Part shown: positions 18,845 through 26,854 of the stretch, one piece after another
Layout: each line of letters begins with the position of its first letter
How positions within the stretch are numbered: the first letter of the stretch is position 1
Assembly (NCBI GenBank): GCA_018712835.1
Contig: DVGF01000037.1
Location: forward strand, 1-38,840
Reading direction: 5' to 3'
Origin: Candidatus Ventrenecus stercoripullorum
Lineage (GTDB): Bacteria > Bacillota_I > Bacilli_A > RF39 > UBA660
DNA: 38,840 nt
Program-made: the position numbers and the translations under genes
Notes under the pieces: model-generated
Database searches by the model: none
What the model saw: only the letters and a program-made list of their open reading frames with translations
What the model was told of the DNA's origin: nothing

Positions 18845-19361
18845 TTTCTTCTTTCTTTGTTTTATGCTTTGTAGTTTTGATAAAATTGAAACGAAAATCA
18901 TAGAGCAAGAAAATCAAGAGCTAGTTCAAAATTATTTTACTAATGATCTAAGTGCTACAATCCAAAAAGAGCAGTATTTAGGTGTACTAGAAATTCCAAA
19001 GATTTCTTTGAAAAGAGGTTTTTACTCTTACTCTTCTGACAACAATACGGTAGAAAAAAATATTCAAGTTATTTCTCAGAGTTGTCTACCAAATGATACT
19101 TGTGATTTCATATTGGCAAGTCATTCAGGTACTAGTAACATTTCCTTTTTCAAGCATCTACATCAATTAGAAGAAAATGATACGGCTTTTCTTTATTATA
19201 ATAACCAAAAGTATGTTTATCGACTTATTGATATTAAACACGTGATGAAAAACGGAACAATTCAAATAATTAGTACCAATGAACCAAGACTTATTTTAAC
19301 CACTTGTAATCTGGATGATGACAATTTACAAGATGTCTATTATTTTGAACGAGCTTCATAA
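18819..19361 (+). CDS. dedicated sortase
   Basis: This 180-residue protein has an N-terminal hydrophobic anchor (about residues 5-20) and a short sortase domain. The catalytic residues line up: H102 in LASHSG, C163 in LILTTCNLDD and R178 in YFERAS near the very end. It would cleave the IPETK signal of the adhesin and attach it to the wall or polymerise it. Class is uncertain (class B/D-like in size). The start lies inside the adhesin gene, an overlap typical of translational coupling. A terminator follows 3 bp after the stop codon. Confidence 0.88.
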   Translation: MKKSIFVCSFFFLCFMLCSFDKIETKIIEQENQELVQNYFTNDLSATIQKEQYLGVLEIPKISLKRGFYSYSSDNNTVEKNIQVISQSCLPNDTCDFILASHSGTSNISFFKHLHQLEENDTAFLYYNNQKYVYRLIDIKHVMKNGTIQIISTNEPRLILTTCNLDDDNLQDVYYFERAS

Positions 19362-19364
19362 GAA

Positions 19365-19400
19365 AAGGAACTGTCATGTTTGTGATAGTTCCTTGTTTTT
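19365..19400 (+). terminator. terminator of the adhesin-sortase operon
   Basis: AAGGAACTGTCA and TGATAGTTCCTT pair over 12 bp with one G-U, loop about 6 nt, then GTTTTT. Confidence 0.85.
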
Positions 19401-19401
19401 A

Positions 19402-20562
19402 TCATAAACTTAACGTATATGGGTCGCTTGATGTGCCTGTTCCTTCTGTGATTTTGACACTAGATAAAAGATATAAAGTAGGTTTCACATCAAACGATGC
19501 ATCTACATATCTAGATTCTATATTTCCATTATACGTATTCACATAATATGCCTTCATTGATGACATCGTACTCATTGTCCAATAATGGCTTCCTGCATAT
19601 AACCAATCGTTATTATAACAATTAGCATAATTACTCCAATTATCTAATGGATATGATAAACACTCTGTTCTATTTATAGTAGAATCTCCTGAAGTCGCAA
19701 ATCCATAATCCGAAGGATATACTAACCCAACCTTTCCAGTCCAGGTAGAAGGATTATCTCCGAATACTGTAGATAACCTTTCTTGCGTATAAAACACAGC
19801 CGGGGTATTAGAAGTATTAGAAATTCCACCTAAATTCCATAACACGGTATCTATCATTTCTTGATATAAGCTTGTAATAGTATTAACATAAGTATCATTT
19901 AGTTCTTTTTCTATCTCTGAAATATTCCAGTTTGAAGTTTCATATTCCCAACGATATGACCCTATGGATTCGTTTCTGATAATTTTTAGTCTTGTTTCCT
20001 TTGTACCACTTCCATTATCTATGTTATTCATGACTCCAATAATTCGCCATAGTTCTCCATTGAATGATACATAATTATTAGGATTAGCACCGATATATCT
20101 TAGGTTGTTATCGGAAGTTTCATCATATACTAAATCGTTTGTATTATCTGCCAAATCTTTTATAAAATCTACCGCTGTTGAGTCTTTTTTAAAATACATC
20201 GTACACTTTGTTCTACTCATGTTCGTTGCTTGGTAATTGGTAAAATTAATTGCGGCACTCCAACTCTCATTATCCCAAGACACTGTTGCCCCATTCGTAC
20301 AGCTACTTTGTGATGCATCAAAACTATATCCGTCCTCTTTTTTTGGGAATGTATTGGTAATCTCACCATCCACATACACTGCAAAGTATAAATCTCCGGG
20401 GTCTTGATACATTCCGTTAATTATATTAAATTCTTTTTCTTCTGTGAATACAGCAAATGATGTATACAAGAATGCGCCTGCTAGTAATATCACACAACAG
20501 ACTGTAAAAATTATCATAAATCTTTTTTTCTGGTTTTTCTCTTTAAATTTCTCTAATTTCAT
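19402..20562 (-). CDS. membrane-anchored surface protein of unknown function
   Basis: The 386-residue protein has a basic N-terminus, one membrane helix (about residues 15-37) and a large extracellular part. Around residue 165 comes NGELWRIIGVM, later KVGLVYPSDYGFATSG, WTMST, VKPTLYLLSS and a terminal GTGTSSDPYTL. I recall this module as a recurring one in large families of uncultured Bacillota, but its role is not known. Several Cys residues (SSCT, RTKCT, TECLS, NCYN) could form disulphides. ATG follows GTGAGGG. The gene is monocistronic and divergent from the mini regulator. Confidence 0.7.
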   Translation of the reverse strand: MKLEKFKEKNQKKRFMIIFTVCCVILLAGAFLYTSFAVFTEEKEFNIINGMYQDPGDLYFAVYVDGEITNTFPKKEDGYSFDASQSSCTNGATVSWDNESWSAAINFTNYQATNMSRTKCTMYFKKDSTAVDFIKDLADNTNDLVYDETSDNNLRYIGANPNNYVSFNGELWRIIGVMNNIDNGSGTKETRLKIIRNESIGSYRWEYETSNWNISEIEKELNDTYVNTITSLYQEMIDTVLWNLGGISNTSNTPAVFYTQERLSTVFGDNPSTWTGKVGLVYPSDYGFATSGDSTINRTECLSYPLDNWSNYANCYNNDWLYAGSHYWTMSTMSSMKAYYVNTYNGNIESRYVDASFDVKPTLYLLSSVKITEGTGTSSDPYTLSL

Positions 20563-20695
20563 GTTTTTCCCTCACATTATTATTTTGATTTTCTACCCTA
20601 TTTTTATACCCAATATTATACTAGGCAACTATAGGTAATGCAAGTTTCTTATTTTCAAATTTTATCTTCGATACAATAAATTTGTAGGTGATAAA

Positions 20696-20917
20696 ATGAT
20701 CCGTTTAGCAATAGAACCTCTTTTAAAGAAAAACAATCGTTCTAAATATTGGTTGTGTCAACAAATGAACATGACCTCAAGAAATTTAAATCGAATTATT
20801 CGTGGAGAAACAACTTCTATCTCATTTAAATATATTGAAGAATTTTGTAAACACTTAAATTGTCAGCCTGGAGAACTCATTGAAATCGTTTCTAATAATA
20901 AAAAAATTCAAATTTAG
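20696..20917 (+). CDS. mini XRE-family DNA-binding protein (HTH_26-like)
   Basis: The 73-residue protein is almost only a helix-turn-helix: NRSKYWLCQQMNMTSRNLNRI with the recognition helix at about residues 28-38, then CKHLNCQPGELIEIV, which matches the conserved end of the YozG/HTH_26 group. RBS TAGGTG precedes the ATG. It is divergent from the surface-protein gene, whose promoter may be among its targets; this is a guess from position. Confidence 0.85.
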   Translation: MIRLAIEPLLKKNNRSKYWLCQQMNMTSRNLNRIIRGETTSISFKYIEEFCKHLNCQPGELIEIVSNNKKIQI

Positions 20918-20947
20918 CATGTTTCTATTGAAAAATTGAATATTTAT

Positions 20948-20976
20948 TTGACTTTAACCATATATTTTGTTAAAAT
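20948..20976 (+). promoter_or_regulatory. promoter of the L28 gene
   Basis: TTGACT and TAAAAT are separated by exactly 17 bp, 32 bp upstream of the ATG. Confidence 0.75.
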
Positions 20977-21008
20977 TTTTAAAGAAATGAAAACGTGGAG
21001 GTGATATC

Positions 21009-21167
21009 ATGGCTAAAAAAGTATCTAACAAAAAACCTTTAACTGTAAATTCTAGAAGTAAAGCAATGAATGCTACGAAAAGAGTTCAAAAACCAAATTT
21101 ACAAAAGAAAACAATTAACGGAGAAAAAGTAATTATCAGTGCACGTGAAGCAAAGAAAGTTGCTTAA
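21009..21167 (+). CDS. rpmB: ribosomal protein bL28, short zinc-free form
   Basis: Not in the ORF track because it has only 52 codons. The core SKAMNATKR, PNLQK and VIISAREAKK matches bL28 (compare SHAMNASKR and NLQK in the Bacillus protein). A strong RBS (GTGGAGGTGATATC) precedes ATG. The N-terminal Cys of the zinc-binding form is absent, so it is the C-minus paralogue type, and it is about 10 residues shorter than the usual 62. A good promoter and terminator enclose it as a single gene. Confidence 0.88.
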   Translation: MAKKVSNKKPLTVNSRSKAMNATKRVQKPNLQKKTINGEKVIISAREAKKVA

Positions 21168-21176
21168 TAAAAAAGG

Positions 21177-21203
21177 CCTATCGTATATGTGATAGGTTTT
21201 TTT
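21177..21203. terminator. bidirectional terminator between L28 and the scpAB operon
   Basis: CCTATC and GATAGG pair over 6 bp around an 8-nt loop, with T7 on the plus strand and CCTTTTTT on the minus strand. Confidence 0.8.
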
Positions 21204-21214
21204 GTTATTAAGCA

Positions 21215-21736
21215 TTAACGCATTCTCACACTATTTTGAATTAAATATTTTTCCAGTGAAAAATATGTTTTTTCTTGTAAAAATGAATTTAAGTATTCAT
21301 TAAAAATTTCTTCGGTCATCTCTATAACACCTGTATCTAAAAGTTGAGATACCAAAATCGGCGACAGTTTATTTCCTGGCCATTCCGCATATCCCGTTAA
21401 TTTTCTATTCTTTTGTTCAGTAAATTGAATAAAAGTAGGATCTATTAATAATTGTTCTTTTTGTCCATTGTAAAAATATTCTACAATTAGTATAGCATGG
21501 TCAACAATTTCATCTGTCAAGGTATTTAAATCTATATAATAAACCAACAGACTTGAATCTGTTTTCTTTAATTCATATTCTATCTGCGAAGCTATATATT
21601 TACAAAAGCCTTCTAAAGAATCTACTTTCTCAAGTAATTTTTTCTTTTCTTGTTCTACAATTCGAATGATTTTTCCCTTTTTATTTTCGTTTGTAATATT
21701 AACAAGCGAATTAGCAAACGTATTAAAGTCTGTCAT
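21215..21736 (-). CDS. uncharacterised protein with transglutaminase-like Cys/His/Asp pattern
   Basis: The 173-residue cytoplasmic-type protein has no signal or membrane helix. A Cys at 45 starts a helix (GFCKYIAS), a His at 80 begins a strand (DHAILIVEY) and an Asp at 99 lies in LLIDPTFIQF. This order and spacing, with the LIDPTF end, is that of transglutaminase-like papain-fold cysteine peptidases. Activity is inferred only. It starts 4 bp after scpB and is therefore the third gene of the scpA-scpB operon, with the bidirectional terminator just beyond it. Confidence 0.6.
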   Translation of the reverse strand: MTDFNTFANSLVNITNENKKGKIIRIVEQEKKKLLEKVDSLEGFCKYIASQIEYELKKTDSSLLVYYIDLNTLTDEIVDHAILIVEYFYNGQKEQLLIDPTFIQFTEQKNRKLTGYAEWPGNKLSPILVSQLLDTGVIEMTEEIFNEYLNSFLQEKTYFSLEKYLIQNSVRMR

Positions 21737-21740
21737 TTTT

Positions 21741-22313
21741 TTAGCTTCCTACCTCTTCTTTTTCTTTATAGATAGATGTAAATAATTCTGTTTGTCTTCC
21801 ATAATCATTTTCTTTTTCTAGTTTTGGTAAATCATCTAGTGTTGCTAGTCCAAAATAATCTAAGAATTCATGGGTTGTTTTATAAAGATTAGGACGACCT
21901 GGCATTGTGCTTTTTCCAGCTTCTTTAATAAATCCTTTGGCTAGTAATTTTCGTATTGTATAGTCAGAAGAAACTCCTCTTAACTCATCGATTTCTACTC
22001 TTGTTACTGGTTCATTGTATGCGATGATGGCTAGTACTTCTAAAGCAGATGGACTAAGAGTATTGTTTTCTTCTGTTAGTACTAGTTTTTGATAATATGG
22101 TTTATGTTCTTCTTTGGTTGTTAATTTAAATGCATTTCCTAAAAAACGAATTCTCATTCCCCTATTTTCTTGTTCGTAGGACTCTCTTAATTTCATTAAG
22201 AGTTCTTTGGCTTGTTCTTTATCGATTTCTAAAATATCACAGATAGACTCTAGAGTGACTCCTTCATCTCCTTGAACAAACAATAATCCTTCTAATACTC
22301 CTTCTAAATTCAT
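21741..22313 (-). CDS. scpB: segregation and condensation protein B
   Basis: The 190-residue protein fits the ScpB family: two winged-helix domains, with LEGLLFVQGDEGVTLE at the N-terminus, ALEVLAIIAYNEPVTRVEIDELRGV in the middle and GRPNLYKTTHEFLDYFGL near the C-terminus. It binds ScpA and SMC to form the condensin complex that compacts and segregates the chromosome. Its ATG overlaps the end of scpA by 4 bp. Confidence 0.95.
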   Translation of the reverse strand: MNLEGVLEGLLFVQGDEGVTLESICDILEIDKEQAKELLMKLRESYEQENRGMRIRFLGNAFKLTTKEEHKPYYQKLVLTEENNTLSPSALEVLAIIAYNEPVTRVEIDELRGVSSDYTIRKLLAKGFIKEAGKSTMPGRPNLYKTTHEFLDYFGLATLDDLPKLEKENDYGRQTELFTSIYKEKEEVGS

Positions 22314-23038
22314 ATAATCGCCTCCACTGTAATTGAATTAAAGCTACTTTCTTGCGTCAGTTTTAATTCTTTTGCTTTGCACATTTCTAAAATTGCTAAA
22401 AAGGTAGCTATGATATAATCTTTTGTTCCGTATTCAAACAATTCGGTAAAATCACATTTTCTTTTTGTTTTTAGAATATCTCTAATAAATATTGTGCGTT
22501 CTTTTACACTTATTTCTTTGGTTGTAATTCTTGTTTCTACTGGTTCTTTATAGTGTAGTCTTGCTTCTACATTTTTTAGGGCATTTACTAGATCTTCTAC
22601 GGTTAGATTGTTTTCATTAAATAGTTCTGGTACAGTCATGTACTCTTTTAAATTCTCAGGAAGTTTGGTATAGACTTCTTTTCTTTTTTCTTCTAGTGCT
22701 TTTAGTTCTTGGGTAATGTTTTTATATTTTTCATATTCAATAATCCGTTCTTTTAAATCTTCTTCACTTTCAATGGCGTATTCGTCTTCAGATTTTTCTG
22801 TTTCTGTTGTTTTGCCAATGAGCATTTTACTTTTTAAATGCAGAAGACTTGATGCCATTAAAAGGAATTCACTACCAACATCGATATTTAAAGTTTGTAA
22901 ATCGGAAATATATTTTAAATAACTTTCAATAATGGAAGACATGTTAATTTCATAGATATCTAATTTTGTTTCTTTTACTAGATGAAGTAATAAATCTAGT
23001 GGTCCATCAAAATTTTCTAAATGAATTTCGTAATTCAT
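22310..23038 (-). CDS. scpA: segregation and condensation protein A
   Basis: The kleisin subunit of the SMC condensin. The N-terminus has LENFDGPLDLLLHLVKETKLDIYEI, the family signature that contacts the SMC neck, and FLLMASSLLHLKSKMLI follows. A charged middle (EEDLKERIIEYEKYK) and a C-terminal winged helix (IVATFLAILEMCKAKEL-type) complete it. Length is 242 residues, normal. RBS AAAGGAGGGTG precedes the ATG at 23038. Confidence 0.95.
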   Translation of the reverse strand: MNYEIHLENFDGPLDLLLHLVKETKLDIYEINMSSIIESYLKYISDLQTLNIDVGSEFLLMASSLLHLKSKMLIGKTTETEKSEDEYAIESEEDLKERIIEYEKYKNITQELKALEEKRKEVYTKLPENLKEYMTVPELFNENNLTVEDLVNALKNVEARLHYKEPVETRITTKEISVKERTIFIRDILKTKRKCDFTELFEYGTKDYIIATFLAILEMCKAKELKLTQESSFNSITVEAII

Positions 23039-23082
23039 AAAAGCTCACCCTCCTTTGTATTATACTAAAAAAAACGCAAAGA

Positions 23083-23102
23083 AAAAAGACCAAAAGGTCT
23101 TA
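23083..23102 (-). terminator. terminator separated from its gene by the insertion sequence
   Basis: On the minus strand AAGACC-TTTT-GGTCTT-TTTT forms a 6-bp stem with T-run. The first arm abutted the stop codon of the gene now at 24484 before the insertion. It now also ends transcription coming out of the transposase gene. Confidence 0.8.
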
Positions 23103-23106
23103 CTGC

Positions 23107-24480
23107 AGGATAAACGCATGAAAATTTAAATCATGTGTTTTTTTCTAATAATTTGGCAATATCATTTGTATTTAGTAATTTAAACACATTTTCTATTTCT
23201 TTTTCAAAATCTATAGATAATAAAAATCTAATTTTATTTAAACTCAAATTATAATATGTTTGTACAAACTTTAAAACCGCTAAACAAATTCTCTTCAATA
23301 TTCCTAAATTTTTTGCACCATTTTTTTCTAATGTTCTATTAGCATCTTCTTTAAATACTATATCTAATGGGGCATGTAAATTATTTTCTACTCCCCAATG
23401 CTTTCTTACCGCATCTGCAAATGAATGAATATCATCTTTAAAACTAATTATAAAGTATCTATTTTCTTCAGTTACTTCACCAGTTTGTATTGATTCAATT
23501 GTTTTTTTCTCAACTCCTATAGATTTTAACTTTTCCCACTTTTCTTTATTTTCTAACCAGGATATTTTACTTGTCATATAATATTTTCTTGTGATAATTT
23601 TACTATGTGATTTTTCAACATCTTCAGCATAATTTTCTTTTTTTATCTCTTTTAATATATCGATATCATCTAAATAATCTTTTACATCATCATAAAATGT
23701 TTTCTGATTCTTCTTTAATGCTAAAACATAATCTCCATGTGCTTCTTTGATTGCTGAAACCGTCTCTTTTTGAGTATTTAGGGCATCTGCTGTTAATATA
23801 CAATTTGTTAAATCTAACTTTTTTATTAGTTCTGGTCCCATAGGTATTTCATTACTTTTATCTTCTATATAATCTTGTACTAAGGATACTCCATAATTAT
23901 GGGAATAGATACTCATTGTATTTAATGCTTTTATTTCTTCGGTATTTTCTTTATTTCTACCACTCCCTTTGGTAACTTTTCCATCCATAGATAATACATC
24001 TTTTAAAGATTCGTCTTTTGTTAATTCATCTATTTTTTCTATTAAAAATTTTATACAACTACTATATAAAGTTTCTGGATTTAATAATGAAATTACTCTT
24101 TGCATTGTATCGTGAGAAGGTATACCATTTGGAAGTTCAAGGAATTTATTTAGCCATTCTTCTTTTGATTTTGCAAACATTGCAATTTCATCCCAGCCAT
24201 CACATCTTGCTAGGATTGCTAAAAAACAAATCATTATGATATCACTCATCAAGTGTTTTACTTTGCCTTGCATTCTTGTGTCATTTTGATCTTTAAATAT
24301 AATCATAAAATTTTGCAGTTCATTTGTTTCTATTTGGTTTAAATCTATTTCTGTGTCTTTAAACATTGCTTTTATTTCCTCCAACTTTTTACACTTCTTA
24401 GCCATACTTCACCAACTTTATTCTTTGCATTTATTATACATGAAAAAAACGCATTTTCAAAATTTCATGCGTTTATCCTG
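23107..24480 (-). mobile_element. complete ISAs1-family insertion sequence
   Basis: The element is 1374 bp. Both ends start with the perfect 18-bp inverted repeat CAGGATAAACGCATGAAA, continued imperfectly. It is flanked by identical 9-bp direct repeats GTCTTACTG (23098-23106 and 24481-24489), a target-site duplication of the size expected for ISAs1. The single intact transposase gene and undiverged ends suggest recent insertion. Confidence 0.93.
23131..24405 (-). CDS. ISAs1-family DDE transposase
   Basis: The 424-residue protein has the N-terminal DDE_Tnp_1-associated segment (MSDIIMICFLAILARCDGWDEI) followed by the ISAs1 catalytic domain. The acidic residues are in LSMDGKVTKG, LTADALNTQ and HWGVENNLHAPLD, and ALKKNQ lies between the second and third. 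No frameshift or internal stop is present, so it may be active. ATG at 24405 follows GGTGAAG. Confidence 0.93.
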   Translation of the reverse strand: MAKKCKKLEEIKAMFKDTEIDLNQIETNELQNFMIIFKDQNDTRMQGKVKHLMSDIIMICFLAILARCDGWDEIAMFAKSKEEWLNKFLELPNGIPSHDTMQRVISLLNPETLYSSCIKFLIEKIDELTKDESLKDVLSMDGKVTKGSGRNKENTEEIKALNTMSIYSHNYGVSLVQDYIEDKSNEIPMGPELIKKLDLTNCILTADALNTQKETVSAIKEAHGDYVLALKKNQKTFYDDVKDYLDDIDILKEIKKENYAEDVEKSHSKIITRKYYMTSKISWLENKEKWEKLKSIGVEKKTIESIQTGEVTEENRYFIISFKDDIHSFADAVRKHWGVENNLHAPLDIVFKEDANRTLEKNGAKNLGILKRICLAVLKFVQTYYNLSLNKIRFLLSIDFEKEIENVFKLLNTNDIAKLLEKNT

Positions 24481-24483
24481 GTC

Positions 24484-25443
24484 TTACTGGCAAGTATAAT
24501 CTTCACTTTCTAGTTCAAATGCTACTACTTTTGCTTCGGTATTTGCCGCGTAGTAGATGAAATCTTTAAAATAACGGTTCATTGTTGCATTTGTAACACT
24601 TCCTAAGTGTAAGGTTAGTTCGAAAGTAAAGCCACTAGTTGTTGGTACTAAATCAGTAGTTACACCGGCCACATTATTTAATGATGCTACTAAGGTAGTA
24701 TAGTTTTCTAGTGTTGTGTTATAATCTTGAGCAGTATTTTGGAAAGTTATTCTTTCTCGTAGTTGATTTAACTCGTAAGTTCCTTCTTGTTCTGTGAAAT
24801 AGTATGTTAGAGTTTGGTTATCTTTAGTACAAGTTAAATAAGGTGTTCCTGTTGTATCGTTAGAAAGAGATACGTTTGGATAATCACTTGTCGCGATATT
24901 ACTTAATGTTAATTTGTTAATTGTCCCGTTACTAAAAGCGGTACTAGCATCGTAGGAATATGTAGATGAAGTTACAATATTTTCTTTTTCTAGTTTTATT
25001 CTTTGTAATAATTTATTATCACTAGAATACAGTTCCATGAAATAGTTGCTTGTTTCAAAGAAATCTTCTTTGCCACTTACATTTGTTAAGGTAAAGTTTA
25101 ACGTTTGATTTGTAGAATTTACAGCAAAGGAAGAAAATTGAAATCCTTCTAAATCAATGGTTAAGCCATTTGATATTGTATAATAAGTTACATCATCGGT
25201 TGGTTCATCTACATTTGGCTCATCATCAGAAGGAGTTGTTGTACTTGGAGGTGGCGTTGTAATTTGATCTGGTTCTTGGAGCCATTCATTTACGTATGGT
25301 AGCAAGAAAATACATACCACAAATAACACAATTAAAACGATCGCGACAATAGGTCCATTTTCTTTTTGGTCTAGAGTACCAATCGTTGTTGGCATTAACT
25401 CTGTTTTATTTAAAACGATTTGTTCTTTCTTTTTTTTTGCCAT
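24484..25443 (-). CDS. anchored extracytoplasmic protein of unknown function
   Basis: 319 residues: a basic N-terminus (MAKKKKEQ), a membrane helix at about 30-50, a Pro/Thr/Asp-rich linker (PPPSTTTPSDDEP, about 60-82) and a soluble beta-rich outer domain with two Cys (about 210 and the penultimate residue). The linker is the type that spans the wall. I do not recognise the outer domain. It lies downstream of the spoVA genes on the same strand but has its own extended -10 (TGCTATAAT, 25473-25481), so it need not be a spore protein. The insertion sequence touches its stop codon without changing the protein. Confidence 0.7.
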   Translation of the reverse strand: MAKKKKEQIVLNKTELMPTTIGTLDQKENGPIVAIVLIVLFVVCIFLLPYVNEWLQEPDQITTPPPSTTTPSDDEPNVDEPTDDVTYYTISNGLTIDLEGFQFSSFAVNSTNQTLNFTLTNVSGKEDFFETSNYFMELYSSDNKLLQRIKLEKENIVTSSTYSYDASTAFSNGTINKLTLSNIATSDYPNVSLSNDTTGTPYLTCTKDNQTLTYYFTEQEGTYELNQLRERITFQNTAQDYNTTLENYTTLVASLNNVAGVTTDLVPTTSGFTFELTLHLGSVTNATMNRYFKDFIYYAANTEAKVVAFELESEDYTCQ

Positions 25444-25472
25444 ATTTCTTCACCATTTTCTATTCTACCTCT

Positions 25473-25481
25473 ATTATAGCA
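25473..25481 (-). promoter_or_regulatory. extended -10 promoter of the anchored protein gene
   Basis: Minus-strand TGCTATAAT, 30 bp upstream of the ATG; no clear -35. Confidence 0.5.
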
Positions 25482-25526
25482 AAAAACAAAAAAAAGAAAA
25501 AGTGTTTTTCCTCTTCCTTATGATTT

Positions 25527-25877
25527 TTAATTTTTCGGTTTAAATAATAATGCAAAGATAAAAGCAAAGACTACGGCTGCGACAATAGCGGTTGAGCTTT
25601 TTACAAGAAGTCCACTAGCAAAACCAATGACTCCCATTTCTTTAAAGCCCTCTACTCCACCCATGTAAAGTAAATGACCAAAGTTTGAAATTTGCACGGT
25701 TGCGCCAGCTCCAGCAAATTCTATTAATTTTGGATAAATGCCAAGAAATGAAAGAATTGCTCCTAATACGGTAAACATAGATGTAATATGTCCGGGAGTT
25801 AATTTGGTATTATCTAGTATTACTTGAGCGACTAAGCAAAAGAGTCCGGATACTAAAAATGATGTAAGGAAAATCAT
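25527..25877 (-). CDS. spoVAE: stage V sporulation protein AE (SpoVAE/AEb)
   Basis: The 116-residue membrane protein has four hydrophobic helices. The family patterns LTPGHITSMFTVLGAILSFLG and FGHLLYMGGVEGFKEMG, with GLLVKSSTAIVAAV, identify it. SpoVA proteins form the inner-membrane channel that moves dipicolinic acid into the forespore and out at germination. GGAGGTGATATA precedes its ATG, which overlaps the spoVAD stop. Confidence 0.93.
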   Translation of the reverse strand: MIFLTSFLVSGLFCLVAQVILDNTKLTPGHITSMFTVLGAILSFLGIYPKLIEFAGAGATVQISNFGHLLYMGGVEGFKEMGVIGFASGLLVKSSTAIVAAVVFAFIFALLFKPKN

Positions 25878-26854
25878 TATATCACCTCCAATGATACGGC
25901 ATGTGCGACTGCTGGAATACTTAATTTTTGATTGACGAAGAATGGATTATGTAAGGAACCTGTTCCTATTAATAAAATTTTTTTATATTTTTTTTCTTTT
26001 AATATTTTATTAAATAAGTATAATGGTAAGGCCACCGGTCCACTTGCACCGGCATAGGTTTCTTCTTGGCTCTTTAAGTACAGTTCACAACCAGAATCTA
26101 AATGTCTTTTTATTTTTAAGTTGTATGCCCTTTTTAAATATTCTTTTAATATTTTAGAACCAATACACCCTAAATCACCCGTCAAAATCAAATCGTAATA
26201 ATCTATGTTACGTTTTAGTTCTGTTAGGTGGGTTACTAGAACACTTGCGGCTGCTGGTGTCATCACAGCCCCCATATGACTGGCATCTTTGCATCCCATG
26301 TCTTCTACTTTCCCGATGGTGTAGCTTTCAACTTTTATTTTGCTTGGTTCTTTTGTGAGTAATGTAGCAACTGCGCCGGTCGCAGTAAATGTTGTTGTAG
26401 CTGGTTTTGGAGCACCATACTCGATAGGAAAGCGAAACTGTTTTTCAGCATGAAGATTATGAGATGATGTCACACAGATGGCATAAGCTTTTCTTTTGCT
26501 TTCAATTAATTCCGATGCTGTAATTAGTCCTTCTATAAAAGAAGCACAGGCGGAATAGACTCCAAAAAATGGAATGTTATAATTACTCGCAGCATAGCAA
26601 GAGACACTAATTTGATTGGATAAATCTCCTCCTACTAGAACATCAATCTCACTATTCATTAATTTGTTTTTTAGTAGCAAGTTATCAATTACTTCTCGTT
26701 GCATTTTGATTTCTGCTTGTTCAAAAGTTTTTTCTCCGTAGTAATAATCATCCATTTCTAAATCATAATTTTTGATAGCCCCTTTTTTTTCTACAGGACC
26801 CGCAATGGAAAATGCATCTTTGATGTAGATGTTATTTAGTTTTTTACTGGCCAT
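25877..26854 (-). CDS. spoVAD: stage V sporulation protein AD
   Basis: 325 residues with a thiolase-like fold. VYSACASFIEGL carries the Cys equivalent to the thiolase nucleophile, ATGAVATLL and MGAVMTPAAASVLVTHL follow, and a GASGPVALPLYL-type segment lies near the C-terminus. The known Bacillus protein binds dipicolinic acid on the outer side of the spore inner membrane. The order spoVAC-spoVAD-spoVAE with short overlaps (11 bp and 1 bp) is the conserved core of the spoVA operon. Confidence 0.95.
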   Translation of the reverse strand: MASKKLNNIYIKDAFSIAGPVEKKGAIKNYDLEMDDYYYGEKTFEQAEIKMQREVIDNLLLKNKLMNSEIDVLVGGDLSNQISVSCYAASNYNIPFFGVYSACASFIEGLITASELIESKRKAYAICVTSSHNLHAEKQFRFPIEYGAPKPATTTFTATGAVATLLTKEPSKIKVESYTIGKVEDMGCKDASHMGAVMTPAAASVLVTHLTELKRNIDYYDLILTGDLGCIGSKILKEYLKRAYNLKIKRHLDSGCELYLKSQEETYAGASGPVALPLYLFNKILKEKKYKKILLIGTGSLHNPFFVNQKLSIPAVAHAVSLEVI

